A stretch of DNA of 64,000 nt from Pseudoneurospora amorphoporcata (lineage: Eukaryota; Ascomycota; Sordariomycetes; Sordariales; Sordariaceae). The translations under genes and the position numbers were made by a program. The stretch is taken from contig MU859120.1 of the NCBI GenBank assembly GCA_033297205.1, forward strand, positions 62,001 through 126,000, read 5' to 3'. The notes beneath the pieces are model-generated. The model worked only from the letters and a program-made list of their open reading frames with translations. It made no database searches and had not been told where the DNA came from. Below are positions 23,406-35,643 of the stretch, piece by piece. Each line of letters starts with the position of its first letter. Within the stretch, counting starts at the first letter, position 1.

Positions 23406-23918
23406 TTAAGCCAAAAGAGCGGCGCCCAAGGCAACGACACCCATCAAGAGGCCAGACTGAGCGGCAAGGCCAGCAGCACCACCGGTGACGGGGGCAGAAG
23501 GGCTAGCGGGCTGGCTGGCAGTGACGATGGCGCTCTGGGTCTGGGTGATGAAGGCCGAGGTGAGAGGCGCGCTGGCGGTAGGACCAGCGAGAGTGGTCGA
23601 GTTGACCTGGGGGAAGGACCAGGACAGAATAGACGAAGAGCTGGTGCTGGGGATGACGACGATCGAGCTGGAAGAGGTGGTCTCAACCGGGGCCGCCGAC
23701 GAGGTGGTGAGAACGACGCTGGAAGTCTCGATGGAGCTGGTGCTAGTGCTGGTAGCCGAAGCGTTGCCGGGGCAGTTGGAGACGGTGGGGTCGCAGGAGG
23801 TGATGGTGACCGTCAAAGTCATGGTGGCAGTGGAGGTCATGGTGCTGTCGGCGGCTTCCTGGGCGGCAACCAGAGAGAGGCCAGTGGCCAAGACGGTGAG
23901 GATGCTCTTGAACTGCAT
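23406..23918 (-). CDS. GPI-anchored Ser/Thr-rich cell wall protein
   Basis: Predicted 170-aa intronless surface protein. It starts with a signal peptide (MQFKSILTVLATGLSLVAAQ, cleaved near residue 19-20). Next are a Thr-rich stretch, a small loop with two cysteines (SCDPTVSNCPG), a long Ser/Thr/Val/Pro-rich stalk expected to be O-mannosylated, and a C-terminal hydrophobic tail (GLLMGVVALGAALLA) after small residues, typical of GPI attachment. The function is not known; proteins of this shape are structural wall or adhesion components. The ATG chosen is the only one directly before a signal peptide. The frame is open further upstream but without coding character. Confidence 0.82.
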   Translation of the reverse strand: MQFKSILTVLATGLSLVAAQEAADSTMTSTATMTLTVTITSCDPTVSNCPGNASATSTSTSSIETSSVVLTTSSAAPVETTSSSSIVVIPSTSSSSILSWSFPQVNSTTLAGPTASAPLTSAFITQTQSAIVTASQPASPSAPVTGGAAGLAAQSGLLMGVVALGAALLA

Positions 23919-25860
23919 TTTGAAGATGTTTGTTTGTGTGAAGGTTCTGTTGTTGTGTTTGTTGTAGAGCTGATGAGCTGTTTCAATGAGGCCGGCCTTG
24001 AAAGTGTCGAGGGACGTGGAGAGAGTAGATCCTCGGGATTTGACTCGTTGATGTTTGTGATGTGCTGTAAAGGAGCGTGGGGCTGAAGCCGGAGCAACTA
24101 GCAAGAGACGGGAATGTGAGGATTGCTGGGATAGCGGTGGTTGAAGGGGAAAGAAAGCAGGAAGATCGAGAGAGCGGCATAAACTGGGGAAGGAGGTGGG
24201 AACGGACCCTTTTGAATCAACCGATGGTCCCTTCCAAGGGCAGCTTCCCAACGGGACGCTTCCATGAGGTGGACAGAGCCGATGAGCTAAATTGGCTTCC
24301 TTCCACGAGTTTCTTGACACCATTGGCCAGCCCCTGCCGCTGGGAGGAAAAAGGCTGTCACACACTGTGCCTGGCACTCACCGTCGGCGGAGCCTGAGTG
24401 ACAAGCCTGGGCCCGCCTGCCGCGGGATTGGGGGGACCGCAATTGGATTCAAAGGCAAACCATCGAATAACAAACAGTTCTTTCAAGAAGATGACAGGGA
24501 TTCCCATCCTGTTGCCAACTTGCCCCGGGCATCGCCACCTCCCCTGTCCCTTGTTGGACGTCGAAGCCGAACGATGTTGGAAGGAAGGCCGAGCGAACAC
24601 GCAAACCGCTCAACCAGCGGGAATCGCAAAAGGCGAACAATGATCCCTGCCAGGTACCCTGCCGCATGCGACGTCGGTGCCGTCTTATTGGCTGGTACCT
24701 GAATATCTGCAAGGAACAGACGTGAGCGGGCAAACCCATCGGCCACTGAGACACCCGCACCACACCACAACGGAACCCACCAAATCCAGCACACCATCCA
24801 CCCACATCATGGCCCGTGTCCACCTTCCAATTCAATTCTACTGCTGGCGATCCGGCCTCTTCCCTGACCATCGCAAATTACCAAAATGAATGCCGGATAT
24901 AGTTTTCATGCTTACTAGCCGTGCCAACCACTTGGCATGCGCCGGCCAGGCTCTCGCCAGGTTCTCTTGCATTGCATCCAGCAGCCCCAAATTTCAAGCG
25001 AGCTTACTATCCTTTGCTAAAAGAGTTGTTATTTTGGGTCCCCGGATGCGGTGAGGTTGCAGCCGGCTCAGAGGACTCAACTGGAAACTTGGAAAACATG
25101 TTGGTTACCGCTACGGTCGCCAGCCCTGAGAGAGAATTTCCGTCAAGGTATTGGAATGGAGACAAGGCATCTTTCACCATTGTATGCGTGCCACGTCGGA
25201 TGTCACCCGCATGCTTGCTGCCGTGCTGTCGTCCTCCTGTCGTCCACGCATTCGCAGCAGGATCAGACCCCATGCGCGGAGTGCGCCGCCAGAGTTTGCC
25301 TACATGACACCATAAATGGCAAGTCGAGGAAAAAGAAAAAAAGGACTCCCATGTATGGGGTGGGCGCTGACCGTCTCAGCCGTTCTTATACCCTGATGTC
25401 GCCTAGAGATACCGGTAATGAGAGGATGCTTGGTGTTTCCACCTTTCTCGGAGCTGGCAATAGCCTTGCAATTCGCTTGGGTACCCCAGGAAATGACGCG
25501 CGTTGATTGCAGAATTGGGGACACGGCATAAACTGCAAGGGAGAATAACCCTCTTTGTCAAAAGCGGGGAGACACGATTTGAAGACATTCCGGAATTTGG
25601 AAGGAGGATTCGGCCTTCCGACCCATGATTTCCTCCTTCTCGTATCTGACGCTTCCTGTGTTACTGCGTCGGACAGCGCTTGTGGTACCTTTAATCTTCA
25701 AAGATGCAGCCCCCAAGTTTGCGCTCAAGGACTCGGCAGACGGAATGATATAGTACAAAAAGTTTTAAAGAAAGAAAGAGAGAAAAAAGCGGACGGCTTC
25801 CCTTGGATAAAAAGTAGAAGCTGTAGACCTGTAAAAGAAATTGCAAAAAGAAGAATGTGC
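23919..25860. other. Upstream region of the GPI-protein gene
   Basis: About 1.9 kb without a supported gene. It contains the leader and promoter of the minus-strand GPI-protein gene and the flank of the tRNA. Open frames on both strands here look random and lack family features. Confidence 0.4.
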
Positions 25861-25958
25861 CGACGCGAGCAGGATTTGAACCTGCGCCTCCGAAGAGATT
25901 TGATATGTTCGAATGAAAAGTTCGAGTCAAACACCTTAGGCCACTCGGTCATCGCGCC
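25861..25958 (-). tRNA. tRNA-Ser (CGA), with 16-nt intron
   Basis: The minus strand folds as a full type II tRNA. The 7-bp acceptor pairs GGCGCGA with TCGCGTC (one G-U) and the discriminator is G. There is a D arm with GAGTGGCCTAA and an anticodon stem TTTGA/TCAAA with loop CTCGAAA (anticodon CGA at 25922-25924). A long variable arm is diagnostic for Ser/Leu, and the T arm is GCAGG-TTCAAAT-CCTGC. A 16-nt intron (25905-25920) sits one base after the anticodon, the canonical site. It reads UCG codons, a favoured serine codon in these GC-rich genes. Confidence 0.95.
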
Positions 25959-27036
25959 AATGGAATGTTCGGTACTAAACTTGCTACGTTTTGGTTCCTA
26001 TATAGTCTAACCCTTGGGGTACCGCTCAACACCTCCCCGCTTTCATAGTAATGCATCCACAAGATATGAAAGTTCTGTTCACCATTTTCTTTAAGAAAAA
26101 TACGAAACGATCAATTGACCAAATTGACAACGGAGAACATCTATCGAGCAAAGGGGAGTCCCATAGGGATGGAATGATGCGCAAGCTGATCACCTGCAAA
26201 GACCAAGAGTACCAACCCAACCCTCCCCCTCTTCCAAGTCTTCCGTGCATCTTGAACAACCAACCGACCAATAACCCGAACTAGCAAAGCAAGTGGCAAA
26301 CCGCAATCATCACATCCTTTTCTTCCCTCAACAAAAAAAAATTAAATACCAAAACCATTGATCATCGAAGAATGAAAACTCTGCAAAATGCAACCTCAAA
26401 GACGTTTACCTAAAGTGGCTGAGTGGTTGTCTTCGCCGTTGTTCCCCACGGCCCACACACCCATCAACATCATGATGATGATGATGATGTCTTTGCCGCG
26501 CACTGTTTGCAGGATCTTTGCTGTTACTTAGTCAGCTTGTGAGCGTCGTACTCGCGATCGATCGTTGGTGAAATCCGAAAATGTACCTACGCCAGCTACG
26601 CTGCTCAAGTGGAAGAAGTACACGTGTAGTAAGCAGAAGGCAGGCACACCGAATGGAGATCAAGGCCTCCTCGAGAGACTCGGTACCGAAAAGCCGGCAA
26701 AGCGGTCGGGCGGTCCGACGACGGAAGAGCCACACCGCACCGCTTTATTAAGTACATACGCACAAAGTATATCAAAGAAGATGGCTTTGAACGTGTGAAC
26801 AAGACGAGCGGTCTAAAGGGATACGAGCATTACTCCGAGTTCCTGAACAAACAAAGCCGTTACACAGTACAGCAAGGAACAAAATATCCTATTGAGCATC
26901 TGTCTTTGAGAAGGGTACTGCTTGATGCCTTTGTTTCCGAACGAAACAATGAACGCCCAATATGTATTATGTATGGCTGGTAATAACAAACACGCGCTGT
27001 GCCGTGGGCGAGAAGCATTTAGAACATCACAAAAAC
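25959..27036. other. Intergenic region tRNA-Ser to COG4
   Basis: No supported gene in about 1.1 kb. An (ATG)n/(CAT)n microsatellite lies at about 26467-26489. The right end is the 3' flank of COG4. Confidence 0.45.
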
Positions 27037-29803
27037 CTACGCCACCCTAACAATCGTCCTCGCCTTCCTCCTCTCATCCTCACTAAGCACCCATAACATC
27101 CCATCCTCCCCATCCTCGCCCGCCGCCCCATCCGTAACAATGAGCTCCTCCCACTCCTCATCCTCCATATTCGCCACCATCAATATCTGCAACGTGCGTC
27201 CAAACACCTCGCGCGCCGCATAGTTGCCCTTGCTGATGGTACCAATAATCCCGCTAAAATCTCTCTCCATCCTGATGGCACCGTACGGGCTCGCTCCCCT
27301 AGTCTGCGAGCCCGCGTAGTTCCATACGCGCTTCTCCAGCCAGCGAGCCAGGTGCTGCGCCGTGTAGTCCAGGACCGTGCTGAAAGTCTTGGGCGTCATG
27401 AGGCGCGCAATCGGCTTCATGAGGGCGTCCCAGCCCTCCTCGAAGCGGCGCGTCACCTGCTCGAGCACGTCATCCTCGTTTTCATCGTTCGCAGCGCACA
27501 GATCGAGGAGCTCTTCCTCGGTCAGGGTGTAGTCGGCATCACGGAAGGTGTCGGAGAGAATGGGGCGCAGACGGGGGCGGACGACTTGGCTGAAGAGGAC
27601 CTTAATGCCTTCGCTTAGTAGTTCCGTCGCCTTGGCTGTGAATGAGTGGTGGAGGTTGTTTAGGCGGGTGGTCACTTCTTTGAGGTCGTTCTTGAACGGG
27701 AAGGAGTTCCTGAGGGAGCTGGCCTGCGAGGGAGCTCCGGTGCCGCCGTTGACTGATTGTTCTCCTGGAGTCAAGATGCCGGTAATGATGCGGGTGAGGT
27801 ATTCCTCGGCCATGTCGAGACTGTTGATGAGTACGATGAACTGGATAATCTTGTCTTCTGGTGGGAATCCGCCTTGGATCGCAGGCTTGGGGTAGCACTC
27901 ATCGCGCATCTTGCGCTGGATCATACCGACAAAGTCCGAGCCCAATAAGCTCGATATTGTAGGAAGAACAGAGTCTATAACCCCTCTCTGAGACGTAGAG
28001 ATGGATCTGATGATCACGGTATTCGCGATGTACATGACATCTTCCACTGCCGAGATGATAAATGGTGGGCTGCAGTCGATAGGTTTGCCAATCCTCAAGG
28101 ATAGTCCGGTCGGCCATTCATCTAGCTGGAATGCTTTCTCAACAGACCGCCGGAAGAAGAAAGTGGTTAGAACATTATATGGCAGAACAAGCTTGCCTGA
28201 AACCTTTCGGCTCAGGTTGGACTTGGTGAGCACCTCGGGCGTGGTTAATGGTGTGTCTTCTGGAACGCCAGGCTCCTGTGACAAACTGAAGTCAGCTACG
28301 GCTTCTCAGTTAACAGCATGGGGCAAGACTTACCATGCACTTTTGGGCAAGAAGATGGGAGTAGGCAGACCATCTGCTTAGCATGATGGCGATCTCGCTG
28401 AGCAGGGCATCCACCTCCCTCATGCTAACACCCTCATCTTCGCTGCTGCGGCCATCGATGCCGGGAGCAGGCGAGTTCAGACGTGGCGGAGCTCCAAATC
28501 CACGATTCTGTGGTAGGAAACTCTGCACCAGGAACGAAAACGGATAACTCTTCACATCTGTCAAGGCACGATCGACACCACGCTCATCACTCCAAGAGTC
28601 CACAATGATGCCACCTTGCACATCTGCCTCGCCTTGCAACCGCTCAATAACCTTGATCATCTTGCCCCCTCCATAGTGCCTCTCCACCAACCCGCCATGG
28701 CCATCCACGATCTGAGTGATATGCCCAAACAGCAGATTCAACGCATTGGCGTAGAATATGCCATCCTTCTTCGGCCTCAGGGTCGCCGGGGCATTAGCAT
28801 CCGCTCCTCCCAACGCCCCAACACCATCTTTCAGTATCGCCCTCGCCCTATCCGCCACACCCTGGCAAACATACTGCCCGTACGCATCCAGTCCAACATC
28901 CCCCCTTCCGATCAACGGGAAAAGCTTGAAGAACCGCGTAATCTTGGCCGGATCATCCTCCTTCGCTGCCTTCCAAAACTCCCTCAAGAATAACACGCAC
29001 AAGCTCTCCCTGGCATTCTCCAGCGTCACCCACGGTGCATCAGGCACCTCAACAGTCGGCACCACCGCCGCCGCAAACACGCTCCTCACAATCTCCTCCG
29101 GCACGCGGGCCGCTCTGGCAATATACCCCGCGGCAGCCTCCCAGTCCTGCGGAGCACCCATACTACCCACCACCCCCGCCACGCACGCCTTCAGCTCCGC
29201 CACCAGCTCAACCACGCGCAGGGTATCCTCGACGCGCTGCTTCTCGAGGTCGAGCTGGCGCACGCGGCTGGACAGGTGGGAGGCGGTGTCGGCGGCGCCG
29301 GCCAGCATGTTGTTGCTGACGGAGCGGGCGGCGATCACCTGGGAGCCGAGGCCGGTGCGCAGGTTGTCGAGACGTGAGAGCGAGCGGGCGAGGTCCTGGT
29401 GAGAGGCGAGGACGGAGGATAAGCGGGTCGTCAGGGACGATTCACGGGCGTGGAGGGCGGAGAGGGCGGCGCGGATGTCGGATGAGGACGAGGCGGTACG
29501 GAGGGCCGCGAGGGCCGGGTCTGCTGCTGCTGCTGCTGCTGCTGTGTTCGGATCATTGGTACCGCCATCTTGGGGGTTGGTGATGCTCCTTATTGGCAGG
29601 GAGAGCGAGAGCGGTGCTATCTTATCGTGGGATTTGTTCGTAGCGTTCGCCGTGGTGCTTAAGGAGGGATTCGTGATATTATTGCGGATGGCGCCAGTTG
29701 TTGGGGTACCTCTAGCTGCTGTGGCTGCTGTACTTGTTGGAGCCGTGGAGGGCATCTTCGACAACGAAGCAGTGGTATCGACGCCATTGGAGGGGGCAGA
29801 CAT
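27037..29803 (-). CDS. COG4: Conserved oligomeric Golgi complex subunit 4
   Basis: Predicted 902-aa subunit of lobe A of the COG tethering complex, which captures retrograde vesicles at the Golgi and keeps glycosyltransferases in place. Exons on the minus strand: 29803-28334 and 28275-27037, with one 58-bp intron after LLAQKCM. After a Ser/Thr/Ala-rich N-terminal leader (about 90 residues, with an alanine run from a CTG/CAG microsatellite) comes the long coiled-coil region (RESSLTTRLSSVLASHQDLARSL and following), then the COG4 core. The C-terminal half includes EDVMYIANTVIIRS and the LARWLEKRVWNYAG segment. Slightly longer than animal COG4, the extra length being the leader. The identity is clear from the core order and length. 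Confidence 0.92.
29522..29545. repeat. CTG/CAG microsatellite in COG4 coding sequence
   Basis: Eight CTG units in a row lie on the plus strand. On the COG4 strand they encode an alanine run near residues 86-94. Length changes would be in frame. Confidence 0.85.
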
Positions 29804-30292
29804 CGGTATTGCCGTGTGGACGCTGGCAACGCATCGCTGCTTTGCACTTGATGCCCTGCGTGGTGGTCGTGTAAGTTTGGGCTTCGGTGTTTCGAAGCTA
29901 TAAAGGTGGTGAAGGACGTCGAGGCTCTAACGGCGGGGGAGGGACAGATGGTCACTGCAGGCGTGCCACCACAGACGACAAGGCGGTGATTTGAGCCCCA
30001 CTGCAGGGGCACCTGCCGGGATCCCAGCGCCGGCCACTACCACAACAGTTGACGATACCCCTGAATCTTGGGAGATACCGCGAGACACTTCGTATGAAGC
30101 AGATACGTCTGTTGAATAAACACCAGATGTATCCAAATCTGACCATTCAAAGGCCGATGGTATATTACTATTTAAATCCAATGTTGTAGTGTATGTATAA
30201 ATTCATCACGAACGCCTGGGACGTGGTCACCTTTACCATGTACCCACTTTATCTAGTCTAACTCAACTCGCCTTTCTTGCATACAACCGGCC
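29804..30292. other. Intergenic region between COG4 and PMR1
   Basis: 489 bp between two minus-strand genes. It must carry the PMR1 3' end and the COG4 promoter. No other feature is seen. Confidence 0.5.
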
Positions 30293-33200
30293 TTATACAG
30301 CCTGGCTGTAGTTAACACCCATATGTCTTCTTCCCCCGTACTTCCACCACTTTCTAAGCTCATCAGCAAAGAAAACTGTACTGCATAGCAACATCAGGTA
30401 CACTATATCAAGGAGCCCGAGCGCCTCAGTCTGGAAAACTTCCTGCAGCCAGGGGAAGTAAATAACAAGCAACTGTCCTGCCAAACTGAGCGAGACGGCC
30501 CAGTTGAAAAGCGCGTTCGAGAACAGCCCGATTTCGCCGCGGAGAATGGATTTAGACTCTGACCGGCAGGCCAGGGCGTTGAACATGTCGAAGAGGACGA
30601 AGCAGGTGAAGGTCATGGTAGTGTCGCGACGGGTGACCTGTCCGTCCCCGAGCATTTCGTGCTTGTAAACCAGCATGGTACCAACCATAATGATGAAAGC
30701 TTGGGTAAGCACACGGGCAATGAGAGGGTTGGTGAGAACTGCATCGCCTCTGCGGCGAGGAGGACGGTTCATGACGTCCTTATCGACAGACTCAACACCC
30801 AGAGATTGTGCTGGAGGGCCGTCCATAATAATGTCTGGAAAGCGGATGTTAGTAAAGGTCAGGTGAAACTGGGAACAAGGGGGGTTGTCTTACTAATCCA
30901 GAGAATTTGCATGGCATTGAGCGGTGACTTGTAACCCAGGCAAGTGCAGAGCAGCACAAGAGACAAGCCAGCGGCGCTCGTGCTGAGCTGGAACGTCAAG
31001 AAGTTCTGGATGTTGTTGAAGATGCCCTTGCCCTCTTCGATGGCATGAAGAATAGTAGAAAAGTCGTCGTCAGTCAAAATCATATCGGCCGCCTCCTTGG
31101 CTACATCGGTTCCGTGCTTGCCCATGGCAATACCGATATCAGCCTTCTTGAGAGCGGGAGCGTCGTTGACTCCGTCACCCGTCATGGCGACAATATCGCC
31201 ACGAGACTGCAGAGCCTTAACAATCTTGAGCTTGTGGTCGGGATTCGTGCGAGCGAAGATGGTGGTATGGTCCATGGCCGCAGCCAGCTCTTCCTCCGTC
31301 ATGGAATCGATCTCATCTCCGCGCAGGACAGATCTGACGCCCGAAGTGTTGGACGCGCCCTCAACCGGGGTAGCGACACTCATACCAAGCTGTTTTCCAA
31401 TCGCAACGGCCGTAGTCTCAGCATCACCCGTAATCATGATGACCTTGACAGAGCCACGCATCAACTTCCTGATAGACCTCGAAACGCCGGGACGCGGCGG
31501 GTCGCTCATGCCAACCAAACCAGCAAAGGTAAGACCCCTGTATTGTTCTTCGACAGTGCTCGTGGCAGACGACTTGTTCTTGGCGGATCTGGTGACAGAA
31601 CCGCTAGCAAAGGCCAAAACACGGAGACCTCGCGAGGCCATCTTCTCGGCGGCTTCAATCGCCTCCTGGCGTCTGTTGGCATCCATAACAAATTCCCGGC
31701 CATCCTTGGAGAGATAGGTATCGCACGCGTCAAGAATCTTGTCGATAGAACCTTTGATGTAGGCAAATTCCTTGTCCGACTTTCCTCCTTCCGAACCAAT
31801 AGTAACACCCATCCACTTGCGCTCGGAGCTGAAGGGAGTTTCGCTCACGCGAGGACCAATGGAGTCGCGGACATCGTGTTCCTTAAAGCGATCAAGCAAG
31901 TCGAGCATGGCAACGTCTGTGGGCTGGCCGACCCAGCGAGTATACGTGGATGGGGCATTCTTTCCTTGAGTAGAGGAGAGGACCGCGCGAGCCCCAGCAC
32001 CGTTTTCGGTGTATTGCATAGCGAGACGGGCATTGTTGGCGATGTTACCGATACGGAGGATTCTAAGCGTGGCGGGGCCAGGTTTGGTCTCGGTAGCTTC
32101 GTCGTCAGAATCCACGTCTAAAGCGTCGTCGGTACCGAAGAACCACATCTTGACAGTAGTCATGTGATTCATCGTCAAGGTTCCTGCTCGCAGTTAGTTT
32201 TGTATCGCCTGTTGTCGGGTGGTATTTCGACATACCGGTCTTGTCAGAGCACACAACATTTACAGATCCTAAGGTCTCAACCTTTGGCATCTTGCGCACG
32301 ATGGCGTTATGCTTTGCCATGCGGTGCACTCCCAAAGCGAGGGTAACAGTGACAATAATGGGCAGACCCTCGGGAATAGCCGCTACCGCCAGAGAAATGG
32401 AGATGGTAAAGATCTCGAGGAGCTTCTTTCCTTGCAGCCAACCAACGAGAGAGATCAGACCGATAATCACGAAAGACATCTTGCTGAGCTGAGAGCCGAG
32501 ATCGTCCATGGACAGTTGCAGAGGCGAGCGAGGGCTTTCGGTTCCAGATACACTAGTTGCGATGGTTCCAAAGTGCGTGTTTCCTCCTGTAGCAAAGACA
32601 ACGCCTTGCCCATATCCGGACTTCACAAGTGTGCCCATGTATACAACGTTGGTCAAGTTATCTTTGTCAGCGGCAGGACCAGGGGCTCCGCTACGAGTAC
32701 GGGCTTCGGCAACGATTCTGACGGGCTCATTTTCTCCAGTGAGGTTGGAGGCGTCGACTGTGAGATCCGTAGCCTTGGTAACTCGGATATCGGCAGGAAT
32801 GCGATCACCGGTAGTGAAGAGAACCAGATCTCCAGGCACTAGTTGCGCAGCCATGACCTTGGACGATTTCGCATCCAGAACATCCTCGGGCGGTGTAACT
32901 GAGCCAGCAACGTCGCCAATGTCGGACGAATCGTCACCATCAACGGGTTTCGCTCCTGTGTGTTTCCGTACCAGGTGCGCATGGTTAGGAACCAGGTGAT
33001 TGAGTGCCTCGATGGACTTTTCGGAACGATATTCCTGAATAAAGCCCACGCTCACAACGATGGTGACGGCGACCGAGATACTGACGGCATCGTCGACGTT
33101 TCCGACAACTATAGACGCACCGGCAGAGGCGAGAAGAAGGAGGATCAACGGCTCTTGGAACTGCTTCACGAATCGCAGCCAGAGAGGCTCGGGGGGCTCA

Positions 33201-33565
33201 TGGGGAATCTCGTTCGGACCGTAATCGTGCAGTCTCGAGAGGGCTTCGGCGGGAGTCAAGCCGTGGGTAAGGGATGTGTCGAGGTGGGTGGCGGCTTCGG
33301 CGGGAGTCATGTAGGAGAAATCGTCGGCCACGCCCTGTTTACTCGTCTGTCAGCGTCCCGAACTGGCTGGGCGTGTCAATGTCACAATGGCATGGGGCTC
33401 GAAGCCTACTCTTGATTCCGCAGAGGTGATGCGGTGTCGCGGTGTGTTACAGCCGGACAGCGACTGCTCGATTTCTTCGGGGGTCGCAAAGGTGCCCTGG
33501 CCAGGGGATTTCTGATAGAAGGGAAGGACATCGTCATTGTCCTTCCGCCCACCGAGTCGGTCCAT
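30293..33565 (-). CDS. PMR1: Golgi Ca2+/Mn2+-transporting P-type ATPase
   Basis: Predicted 1028-aa P2A ATPase that pumps Ca2+ and Mn2+ into the Golgi, needed for glycosylation and ion tolerance. Exons on the minus strand: 33565-33410, 33334-32236, 32183-30894, 30834-30293. The N-terminal cation-ATPase segment (YMTPAEAATHLDTSL, DYGPNEIP) is followed by the actuator loop with LTGENEP. The phosphorylation motif CSDKTGTLTMN has its catalytic Asp before and TLT after intron 2, so splicing there is essential. The hinge MTGDGVNDAPALKKADIGIAMG, the WINIIMDGPPAQSLGV membrane-helix motif and a C-terminal membrane bundle follow. The helix motif with N and D on one face is the single ion site typical of PMR1/SPCA pumps, unlike SERCA. 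The first intron uses a GTAGGC donor, less usual but phase-consistent. Confidence 0.93.
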
Positions 33566-35643
33566 GATGGCGGAAACGGTTGTTGCTCGTGAGAGGTATT
33601 ATGAGAAAGGCGGAGGGGAAGACGTGAAGTGCGGAACTAAATGTAGTAATATGTAGTCTAACAAGGCCCGGGCGCAAAGGGGCCCGAAAGGGATAGGAAA
33701 TCCAGGCCGAACGTCATGCACAGCTGCAACAGCGGCAGCACTCGGCAGACGGTGGTCAAAGTCGATGATAAGGAGCGTCCGAAGTGGTAGGTTGAAAGAG
33801 AAAGGGCGGTTTACAACTAATACAGACGAACGGAAAAGAAGATCATGGCGGCCCCTGAGAGTTGGAGACGGAAAGATTCTGGAGACGGCCCCGGAGGATT
33901 ATATTTAATGTATGGCTCCGGGCCTGTGTATGGGACTCGTATGGGGTTCCCTTTTGCTGGATGGAGTTCGATCGAGGATCCAGACTCGCCAATTATCGAG
34001 ACCGATCCGAGTCTCGCTGGGATGAGGTGGCGGGTACGTACACTCTGTGGTGCTGTGCACTAGGGAGAGAGCGGTTGAGTGGGCGAGCACTGCCGGTTCA
34101 AAGTGGTCATCCAAATGTCTCGGTACCCCACGACAGCGGCGCTTTGCCCTTTCCTCCTGCTTGCTAGACTGTTTGCGGAGAAGCGTGCGAGGCTGAAAAG
34201 GGGCAACATTAAACAGCAAGATTGAGAAGCTTTTTGGATGGGATTCTGGAGGTTGCGAGTAGCAGTCTTTGCAGCCTTATGAATACCTGTACAACTCATC
34301 TTTTCAGTCAGGATCTGTATCAGCCCGTCGGTACACCAAACGTGCATGCTTGCCATAGAGGTACATAGATCTATTCTAGTAGGTATGCACTCTCGTCGAG
34401 CCTCAGTCCCTTTCCGGTGCATTGTACCCGGACATGCTTCTCTACATCGGCACATTCCCCTACAAGTCTCGACAGACACCAACTCGTGATGTTTTCATGA
34501 TGGAAGTCGCTTGTCACAGCTCGTACTCCCGCCTTCTCAACCCTCGCTGCTCCACGGTTGATCCTCAAATTTGGGCATATTCAAAAGCCGAACGATCGGC
34601 AGAAAACGAACCCCCCTTTCCACCAAAATTCTGGCATGGTGAGCTGGTCGTTGAAGGTGACGAATACACTGGCCAGGGTGTACCGTGCCGCAGCTGGATC
34701 CCCCCACCGCCTTCCCCAGTTTAGCCACAGCCAAGGACCAAGCACACCGTCACTACGAACCACGCCTTTCCATGGATTCTCAACAGGATCAAAAGGTAGT
34801 TAAAAGCCTGACCAATGAAAGAAGGTGACTTGACGGTAGGAGAGACGTTGTTGCTGACGTCGACGGCGTCCCTTGGCTTCTTGGTGGTTCCTAACCGTGT
34901 TGAGAAGTTGCCCTGTTTCGGAAGGTGCTATCAAGCCACTTCAAGTCCAATTCCAGAAGTGGTTGGTGAGACTGTTTCCTAGGACACCAGCCCAGCCACG
35001 CCAGCCTCTCAGATTTCGTCTCCCGCAAGTAATAAAGTGCAGTGCACTGACACCCGAGTTGCTCACTCAAGACCCCGGTCTCAGCCGGGTCGTCCCCAAT
35101 CCTGAATCGTCCGTCAGAACCTGGAGCTTCGCTCTTGTCACAGATCCCCTCTTCTTCTTTCCACTCTTTCAGCCCAACAACAACACTGGCTTCATCATCG
35201 CCATCCAACCCTGCTGGCTGTCGCATCACAATCGCGTCTTTCGGATTCGGTGCCTGAAACAATTGCTGAGCGATTCTTCGACAATTGGCCCGAATGCGCT
35301 TCTCCTTGCTGCCGCGGCACATGTGTACGAGTAGCGCCCACGGGTCCTTGCGGTCTGCAATTTCAACGCGCCATTCCCTGCTGCTTTGCTGAGCTAGGTT
35401 TGGTATCTAAACGACGCGCTCTTGCTTGCCGTGTCCCTACCCACCTCAAACCATCGCCACACCCCATCAACACCACCACAACACACCACCTATTCGGGCA
35501 TCGCGAAAAACACAACGGGCAGCAACCGACAACGCACTGCTGCGCCATAGCTCGGTCGCTTATCAACACCAACCTCGTCGTCGCCAATTTGCTCCGTATA
35601 CTTGCTGTCCCATTGCTGCACCCAACAACAAACTCTCGTCGCC
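33566..35643. other. Divergent intergenic region PMR1 / RAD21
   Basis: About 2.1 kb between genes transcribed apart; it holds both promoters. The 250 bp before RAD21 are rich in CAC/CCA runs (leader). No gene is supported. Confidence 0.45.

Noticed and set aside
24292..24702. 136-codon plus-strand frame upstream of the GPI-protein gene
   Set aside because: Random composition, no conserved motif, and it lies in the promoter region of another gene.
31045..32121. 358-codon open frame opposite PMR1
   Set aside because: Antisense shadow of a well-supported P-type ATPase, with no domain or start context.
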